Shown one piece after another: positions 57,312 to 64,000 of a DNA stretch of 64,000 bases; position 1 is the stretch's first letter, and every line of letters starts with the position of its first letter. Both the position numbers and the translations under genes were made by a program. The notes under the pieces were generated by a model. The model had not been told where the DNA came from. It did not search any database and saw nothing but the letters and a program-made list of their open reading frames with translations. Source of the stretch: Hymenopellis radicata (taxonomy: Eukaryota > Basidiomycota > Agaricomycetes > Agaricales > Physalacriaceae); NCBI GenBank assembly GCA_015501595.1, contig JADNRX010000060.1, forward strand, positions 62,001-126,000, in the 5' to 3' direction.

Positions 57312-59219
57312 GAGCGGCGCGGGGACGGGGGGGACGCCTTCGCAGGACGAAGTCGTCGGGGTGCAGGGGCGAGAGGTGACGGAGGAGGAGGATCTTTTTC
57401 CGATCGTTACGCCGTTCAGAGCGGACGTTTGGGAAGCTGAGTTGCGGGCGGCGGGAACACTCGAGGAGTTTGCGGACATCCCGAAGGGGATTAGAGAGGG
57501 TTTTTCACTGGGTTTGGGGGATTTCTATCTTGACGAGACATTCACACCGCCGAACCACACCAAGGTGCCAGAGCATCTGGAGTTCATAGAGCAGAAGTAC
57601 GCGGAGGAGCGAGCGAAAGGAAGGTTGCAAGGCGCCTTCACGAAGGAAGAGCTAGAAAGCAGAATAGGTGACTGGTTCCCTGAAGACCGAAGGACTCGGC
57701 TGACAATCAGGCAGGTCATTTTAGATCGGCGCCAATGAACGTTGTGGAACAGCGCCCGGGAAGCTTCGAATTACTACAGACCACTCGTTCCCACATAAGC
57801 CGCTTCCCAAAGAATTAATAGACGAACTCGAGGAGCGCAGACAGAACCCGGACATCAAACGGGAGAAGATAAGGATGGATCCGAAGACGACATCAATAAA
57901 CGCAGTGATTGACACGGACAAGTTCCAGTGCAAGTGGGGAACTTTCTCAGAGTGTCTTCTGAGGGTGGCGGAGGCGCCTGAAGGCACTCAGGCAGCCGTT
58001 TTCGACGTGGAATCGGCTTTCCGAAACGTACCAGTACGCCCAGACGAGCGGATCTTCACGGTGGTCATGCTCGGCATTCTCTTTTCGCTGAACCCGACAC
58101 TGGACTTCGGAGCGTCACCGTCGCCGGGGATTTTTCGGCAGGATCGCAGACGCGATAGTCACGATTTTCCTCTTCTACGGGATTCAAGCGATCCTCAAGT
58201 GGGTGGACGACTTCGTCTTCTTCAGATACCCGCGGAAGCGCCTAGAGAACGGGGATTTCGAATACTCATACTCGGAAGACCTGATATGGGAAATCGCGGG
58301 GAGGCTCGGGTGGCCATGGGCGTTGGACAAGTTCAAACCATTCGCGTCGGCCTTCCAGTACATAGGCTTCGATTGGGATCTCGAGACGAAGGTCGTCCAG
58401 CTGCCTGAGAAGAAGAAGGTGAAGTATACGGGCAAGATCGAGCCGTATACTGAGAAGGGAGAGATGATGACAAGGAGGGAGGTAGAGTCGATTGTCGGGA
58501 CCCTAAACCACGTCTGTTTGGTGGTCCCCGAAGGCCGCTCGCACATGCCTCCGCTCTACAGGTAAGACACCGTTACGAGGCAAGAAGACGCCTGACAACG
58601 AGTCCCTAGGTTCACGGCGAGTTTTGGCGACAAGCCGCGATACGCGAAACATAAAACGAACGAGGAGTTCGCGAAGGAGCTGCGCTGGTGGCTAGAGAAG
58701 CTGAGGGAGGACTTCGTGGGCATGAAGTGTGTAAGCCCTTCAGAACCAAGAGCGGACATCCTCTTGATGGTAGACGCCTCGACGTCCTGGGGTCTCGGCC
58801 TGGTCATCAACGGAAGGTGGCTGGCGTGGAAGCTCCTTCCAGGATGGAAGACAGAGGGTAGAGAGATCGGATGGGCGGAGATGGTCGTGATTGAGATGGC
58901 GCTGCGCACGCTGAAGGCGATGGGTATTACCGGATGCCACATACGCATACGGTCTGACAACCAGGGAGTGGTTGGGGCGCTGAAGGCGGGACGCTCGAAG
59001 GGGAAGCAACAGAACGAGATTCTGCGCCGCATCGTGAGCCTCATGCAGGACTACGACATTTGGCTGACGGTCGAATGGGTTTCGACACACGACAACATAG
59101 CGGACGCGCCATCGAGGGGGGAATTTCCCCCAAAGAAGGAGTTGCTGCAGTACCCGCCCGCGATCCCGAGGCACTTAGTTTCTCTATTGGCACCTTCCGT
59201 CAAATACCACGAGTTGTAG
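57312..59219 (+). CDS. Retroelement reverse transcriptase-RNase H, frames interrupted
   Basis: The N-terminal part in one frame (57340-57738) includes EEDLFPIVTPFRADVWEAEL. The RT palm follows in another frame, with DPKTTSINAVIDTDKFQCKW and AAVFDVESAFRNVPVRPDER. The catalytic box WVDDFVFFRYP is at 58200-58232. The RNase H part begins RADILLMVDASTSWGLGLVI at about 58752 and includes EMALRTLKAMG, RIRSDNQGVVGAL and STHDNIADAPSRG, with the Asp-Glu-Asp-Asp residues in order. An intron is possible at 58562-58608. Frame changes occur near 57752 and inside a T run at 58129-58133; both are one-base events. Confidence 0.78.
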
Positions 59220-59744
59220 AACACATAGACCTTATTATTATCATAGAAATCGCACTGTAGATCGCACTGTTATTAGTACTATAGAATCGCACTGTTCCCT
59301 TTTTCTTCAGGAAGCAGTTCGGAGAGGAGGAGCCTGTTCTAAGTAGGCTCCAGCCACTTTCGAACCGGCACCTTTCGGGAAGGGGGAAAAAAGTGCTCCT
59401 CCATATATTCAGAAGACCGCAACCGCTAGACCGCGAGCCCGTGAACGGCAACGCACTTAGGTCCTGGCAGGCAGACACATGAAACTGAGATGGCGAGGCC
59501 TCCCATAATTATTGCAGAAGTGATGGCATTAGCGGGAGGTCGAGCAAAGAAAAGAATGACCAGGGAAATCATTAAGATTCGAGACCGGCGGCGAAACCGG
59601 CACGAATACGAAGGATGCGTAGCCGCTACACTAAGTGGGACAGGCTACGAACACTGAGAGAAGTAGAGTATCGGAAGTAGAGGAAGACAGGCACAAAGGA
59701 GGCAACAGGTCAGATGACGATCAGCACCTCTACACCTAACAGCC
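59220..59744. other. Retroelement inter-ORF region with short repeats
   Basis: The motif ATCGCACTGT occurs three times at 59249, 59261 and 59286. A hairpin GGAGCC-11 nt-GGCTCC lies near 59328-59350. Such internal repeats could be the complementary region that DIRS-type elements use in replication, but no matching terminal sequence was found. Confidence 0.4.
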
Positions 59745-60820
59745 ATGGCGAGAATCGCCCACAAACGGAGCGCGAAGAAAAAGGCGCCCAAGAACGTCAG
59801 GAAGCCGCGCTTACGAGCCAAGAAAGCGGACGACGACATACTATCAGACTACATCCTTGCATTCGGAAACAATTCGAACCTATCGGACACAGTAAGAGAG
59901 ACGATAGCGAAATCATGGGCGACCGGGACGAAGAAAGGTCACAGGGTCGGAATGAGGAGCTATCTGAGATGGTGTGAGGAGTTCGAGATCCCGGTAGCTC
60001 TGAGATTTCCAGCCCACGAGGAGATCGTCTGCGAGTACGCGGCGTCATGGACAGGGAAGAAAGGTTCAGCCTCGCTTGGGTCAAAAATCAACGGGATTCG
60101 AGCCTTCCACATCGCGAATGGAGAAGAGTGGTTTCGAGTCGCAGACGCTGAAGCAGGTCCTAGAGGGTGTCAAGAAGGAGAGGCCGCGGGAGAAGAAGAC
60201 GGTACGACCCCCGTGAACGCTGAGAAGGCTGCAGATCCTGGTGGAGGGCCTCGATGCGAACAACGGGAAGGACAATTGCGTTGCAGCTATGGCCACGATG
60301 GCATTCTACGGGCAGTGCAGGCTAGGAGAGCTGATGCCGGACTCGCCAAACCGAGAGAAGTTTGAAGAACAGAACTTCCGAAGTACGACGACTTGGGGAG
60401 GCGCTATCGGAACACGGGTCGAGGTCGCTCCACCTCCCCTGGACCAAGACGAAGAAGGAGGAGGGCGAGGATGTGACAATATGCGCCCAGCGAGGCACCA
60501 CGGACCCGATAGCCGCACTCAATCACCACACCATGATGAACGACGTGGAAGGAGGAGAGATGCTTGCGTCCTTCATCGACGAAGAGGGTCAGAGGAAGGT
60601 CCTGACGAAGAGAGCCTTTCTGCTGAGGTGTAACGAGATATGGCTGAAGGAGGGGTTGTCGAGACTCACGGGACACTCCTTCAGGATCGGCGGAACGACC
60701 TACTTCTTGCTGAAAGGGAAGGACCCGAACGTGGTTAAGGCGCTCGGGAGGTGGTCATCGGACGCATTTTTGCGCTATTGGAGACAACTAGACCAACTAG
60801 GATCATGTATATCGAAATGA
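59745..60820 (+). CDS. Retroelement tyrosine recombinase, frames interrupted
   Basis: The start at 59745 gives MARIAHKRSAKKKAPKNVRK, then a SAM-like core-binding domain (SWATGTKKGHRVGMRSYLRW, KINGIRAFHIANGEEWF). The catalytic domain is readable in other frames: AAMATMAFYGQCRLGELMPD with the first Arg at about 60327, DPIAALNHH, LSRLTGHSFRIGGTTYFLL with the H-x2-R pair at 60674-60685, then KALGRWSSDAFLRYW with the nucleophile Tyr at 60776-60778. The stop is at 60818-60820. At least three one-base frame changes lie between about 60132 and 60400. The residue set identifies a tyrosine recombinase, not an integrase. Confidence 0.8.
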
Positions 60821-61099
60821 TGTGAGGAATAGGGATTCGGCTTGCATGGGAATGGGGGTTCGAGAGCGGGCCCTCGACGCGCCGAAGCTTACGGGTGATG
60901 GGAGGTTTCGTCCCCCTATCTCTGCTCACCCCGAGGTCAACCCGGGCGGTCCTCTCCAAGGTCGCCCGAGTTTCCCCTTTCCCCAGCACACACAACTAGT
61001 TGTCTTCGAGAAGAATTTACAAACAATGCGATTATACAGAAATCGGTTTACTAGAGTTGACTATGAAAGACAATTTCCTGTCACTGGATATTCCCCAGT
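60821..61099. other. Spacer between the two element copies
   Basis: 279 bp after the recombinase stop. It has no gene and no match to the F-box gene's missing 5' part that I can see. It is either the 3' end of copy 1 plus some host sequence, or the full 3' region of the element if the copies are in exact tandem. Confidence 0.4.
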
Positions 61100-64000
61100 C
61101 GTGAAATTGAAGCTCCGCGGAGGTTGATGCCGGTAGCGGGAGCGGAGCGCGTTTTCACGCGGAATGAGCCACGTGACCTCGTGGCTCTTCTCTTTGCACC
61201 ACGACCAACGAAGTTCGTGGTATCCGTCGTCAGCGGCTTCTAAGCAGAACCGCTTCAAGATAACTTTCGCACTCGGGCGTCGTGACAAGCACACGCAGAC
61301 GACGGACCTATGGCGGTAATCGACGACGAGGATCGCGCGGCGCATCCCGTACCTCGTAGGATTACCAGGGCGAAGAGCACGATCCCAGCCGGGCCGCTCT
61401 CGCACGACGATGAGCTATCGAAGGGCCTGGACAAGTTTACAGCAAGATCTAGAAAGGCGGGTCGACCAGGAAGGCGAGCAACTGCAGTCGAATGCTCGGC
61501 TTCCCTGTTCGGGTCGATGACGCGGAGGCCCAGGCGGGGTCCCAAGGACGTGGATTCGTCGCCTGAGAGGGCCGGACGCTCCACCAGTAGCCAGGAGGCT
61601 CTCTTTCGGAGTGAGAGAGGGCCGAGGGGCGGCGAGCGGACTCGGGTCGGCTGCAAAGTCGACGGGTAGAGGAGGGGTCGCGTCGAGCGCGACGTCGCGG
61701 CCTGCCACGCGAGTCAAATTCGTACCGGCAAGAACTTCCAGCGGCGCCGTCAGGTGAAGCTGCGAGAACTCGCAGGGATGAGGGACGAGCGAGGAGGGCA
61801 GCGGCGTCGGGCGAGGACGAGACGGACCCGATCTTGGAAGACCTCTCCGACGAGGAGGAGGCAGACGAACCAGTGGCGAGTGACGCCGAGGGCCACGACG
61901 TGGGTGACACGTCTGGCGGCGAGGAGGAGAGCACAGCGAGTGCGTATATACCACCTCAGCCACGGATCGCAGCGAGCTGATCTAGTTGGTCCACAGGGAC
62001 AAGTTAAAGATAAGGGCCGAGACGCTGGAAATGCGCGCGGCAGCAAAGGAAAGAGAACAGCGAGTTCGTTACCCTTTGCTTCTCCAGATAGCGGCGAGCT
62101 AACTTCTCTTGAACTGTAGAGGCCACCGAGGAGACCTTGGAATGGGACATGGACGACGACGAGGTGAACGCCGCCATGGACCAGCTTCACGAGGAGGAGT
62201 TGGAGAAGCAGAGACTGGCGGAGGAGATGGACGAGTTCATTCCCTCCGACGACGACATGGACGAGGAGTACCTGCCGAGGCCTTCAGCCGCTAAGAAGGC
62301 GAAGCCAGCAGCGAAACCCAAGAGGAGTCTGGGAAAGGCAGTAGACGACGCTTTGGCGAGGTCGCCGCTAGCGAAGGCCTTCAGACAGAGATCTTCGAGA
62401 GGCAAAGTCTCGTTGGACGCGGTCCCACAAGATGAACCAGACGAGGACCTGCGAACGTCCCGCGAGCAGGACGAGGACGAGCCAGAGGACGACGAGGAGG
62501 ATGAACCTCAGGTCCAGCAGGAGGAGGAACAGGCTCAAGAAGAGGACGATCCTCTTCCGGAGGTCGTCAAGGAGAGGACGCCACAGCCTCCGAAGCAGAA
62601 GAAGGTAGCGTCTCGACAGGAGATACGGGAGGCGGTCGCCAGGAGCCGCGCCATTAAGGAGGCGCAGGCGCGCAAGGCCGAGGCCGAGAAGACCTCGAGA
62701 GAGCGCGAGCAGGCTGACGCGGCGGAGCAGAAGCGTCGCGAGAAAGGGAAAGAGAAGGAGCTCTCGGACCTGGATCGCGCGAGGCAAGACGCCCAACGCG
62801 AGAAGGAGAGGAGGGCGAAAGCCGAGAAGGAGGTAGAAGCTCACAGACTGGCGAGAGAAAGCTCGATGGACGCGGTCAAGGCCGCGACCAGAGAGCGGGA
62901 CCAGATAAAGGAGAACGCAGAGAGAGCCGTTCGGGAGGCTAAGGCCTTGCTGAAGGAGGCGGACGAGCGGGTAGCCGAGGCTGTTCGCAGGGAGAAGAAA
63001 CAGATGAAGGAGTCGGCGAGGCTCGAGAAGGAGAAGGCCAGACAGGACGCGGACAGGTCACAGAGGGCCCCGAGGAATGACTGGGACGACGAGCTGCGCA
63101 AGGCGGTTCCGGAGTTGAGTCCGCGCTCGGCCATGTCGCTGTTCAAGAAGATAGGCGGCATCATCAAGCAGACGGCCCGGATCTCTCCAAAGCCGTCAGG
63201 AAAAGCGAAGCAGGGACAGAGGATCGCCTGAAGAGGAGGAGGTCCAGGTCTCTCCAAAGAGGCCGGACAAGAAGAAGGCGCGGAAACTCAGGACGCCTCC
63301 TTCGGAGGACTTCGAGGAGGAGGCGCCGGTCCCGACGGACCTATCGAGCCCGTTTGCACATAAGAGGCGACGGAGCGAGGACGACTCCGATGGAGGAGAG
63401 AGCAAGAGAGCAGGATCACGATGGACGACGCCCAGGAAAGAGAGGAGTGGGCCGTCCCGATTCGAGTTCAGAAGATCCTGCGGGGGGGGTGGAAGGACCC
63501 CATCACGATTGGGATGTGCACGCCGGAGGCATGCGAGGCAGATAGGAACAGGCCGCTCGGCCGTGACTACAGGAGGATCACGGTAGCGGACGACGGCGCT
63601 CTGGGTTGGGAGGCGATAGAAGCGAAGCCCACGCCGGACACCATCTTGGAAGAGGGTCCGTGGTTCGCCGGACTCACGATCATGGCTGACGCGGTGAGGC
63701 GGCATTTCGTGCCACCGAGGAATAAGCTAGGGGTCAGGCTTACGAGGACCGCCGACGAAATCGCCGATGAGCTCGAGATGCTCAGAGGACATTGCATTCG
63801 GAAGGCGGGGGTCGCTGGACAGTTCAAGGCCGTTCAGATATACGTGGAGTGGGCGATGAGACACCACTATACCACCAGATTTGGAGTGGATCTGTCGACC
63901 TGGTCCGAGAAGAGGTGGCGAATCTCCTTGGATCAGGCGGAGAAAGAGGCCAAGAAGTCCCGCGACAGCCGTCTAGACGCGAAGATCGAGAACCTGGAGC
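61100..64000 (+). mobile_element. DIRS-like retrotransposon, copy 2 (5' part, runs off the window)
   Basis: It matches 54038-56950 nearly base for base, in the same orientation. ORF1 block 2 plus 3 is continuous here from 62137 to 63231 (364 codons from MEWDMDDDEV) and then stops early, because one extra A follows PKPSGK near 63203. About ten further 1-2 nt differences from copy 1 were found and hardly any substitutions. RT and recombinase lie outside the window. Confidence 0.85.
62137..63231 (+). CDS. Retroelement ORF1 (Gag-like), copy 2, truncated by frameshift
   Basis: Reads as the copy 1 ORF1 from MEWDMDDDEVNAAM through the charged coiled-coil-like stretch to SPKPSGK. There an A run is one base longer than in copy 1 and the frame ends after KAKQGQRIA. 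Downstream coding sequence continues in the other frame to the window end. Confidence 0.7.
   Translation: MEWDMDDDEVNAAMDQLHEEELEKQRLAEEMDEFIPSDDDMDEEYLPRPSAAKKAKPAAKPKRSLGKAVDDALARSPLAKAFRQRSSRGKVSLDAVPQDEPDEDLRTSREQDEDEPEDDEEDEPQVQQEEEQAQEEDDPLPEVVKERTPQPPKQKKVASRQEIREAVARSRAIKEAQARKAEAEKTSREREQADAAEQKRREKGKEKELSDLDRARQDAQREKERRAKAEKEVEAHRLARESSMDAVKAATRERDQIKENAERAVREAKALLKEADERVAEAVRREKKQMKESARLEKEKARQDADRSQRAPRNDWDDELRKAVPELSPRSAMSLFKKIGGIIKQTARISPKPSGKAKQGQRIA

Larger units (their letters stand above)
54038..61099 (+). mobile_element. DIRS-like tyrosine-recombinase retrotransposon, copy 1
   Basis: The element starts at CGTGAATTTGAAGCTCCGCG and the same start recurs exactly 7,062 bp downstream. 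Its content is ORF1 with zinc knuckles, RT with RNase H, then a tyrosine recombinase, which is the order of DIRS-order elements. No integrase, no long terminal repeats and no flanking target duplication were seen, in keeping with that order. It is GC-rich relative to the host genes. Reading frames are interrupted at several short runs. The true 3' end lies between 60820 and 61099 and is not fixed; the coordinates give the repeat period. Confidence 0.82.

Noticed and set aside
60850..60880. GGGGTTCGAGAGC resembling a tRNA B box near the element 3' end.
   Set aside because: There is no A box at the right distance and no cloverleaf fold was found.
54038..61099. LTR retrotransposon (Gypsy or Copia).
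   Set aside because: No long terminal repeats, protease or DDE integrase are present; a tyrosine recombinase is present instead.
62368..62844. Leu/Arg-rich minus-strand frames (also at 55311-55775) in the retroelement ORF1.
   Set aside because: They are the antisense of the Glu/Lys/Arg-rich coiled-coil-like coding region; the same shadow occurs in both copies.

Overview
The window is nuclear DNA from a mushroom-forming basidiomycete (Agaricomycete). Genes are cut by many introns of about 50 nt. The gene content fits this: a DNMT1-type methyltransferase, MCM7, DUF6535 membrane proteins, F-box/LRR proteins, a QxW-type secreted lectin relic, heme-dependent N-demethylase-like (HRQ/DUF3445) proteins and a tyrosine-recombinase retrotransposon. 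Exon models come from reading splice signals and frames by eye. No search was run.

Left part (1-31 kb). A divergent pair, DNMT1-like (minus, cut by the window edge) and MCM7 (plus), shares a 116 bp promoter. Next come a DUF6535 gene copy with an in-frame amber stop and a BCS1-like mitochondrial AAA ATPase. About 9 kb follows with no convincing gene. Then come a protein with four C2HC zinc-binding modules, a frameshifted secreted-lectin relic, a 3' relic of an ABC-F gene, an intact second DUF6535 copy in inverted orientation, the ABC-F gene itself and an intact SMP-30/gluconolactonase.

Middle part (31-43 kb). An EH-domain protein gene is followed by a tandem segmental duplication. The units are 33.76-37.65 kb and 37.66-40.98 kb. 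Each holds an F-box/LRR gene, a chimeric relic made of glycosyltransferase and SMP-30 pieces, and the 3' end of an MFS monocarboxylate-transporter gene. Only the right-hand transporter is complete. The left unit carries an internal inversion and a 120 bp inverted repeat that rearranged its F-box gene.

Right part (43-64 kb). A DUF1776 gene converges on a Rieske oxygenase gene. The Rieske gene is divergent from two tandem HRQ/DUF3445 genes, and this arrangement suggests an oxidative N-dealkylation module. An F-box gene is then cut at its 5' side by a DIRS-like element (ORF1 with zinc knuckles, RT-RNase H, tyrosine recombinase). A second, nearly identical copy starts 7,062 bp later and runs off the window. 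The two copies differ almost only by 1-2 nt length changes, so the technical accuracy of the sequence matters when reading broken frames here.
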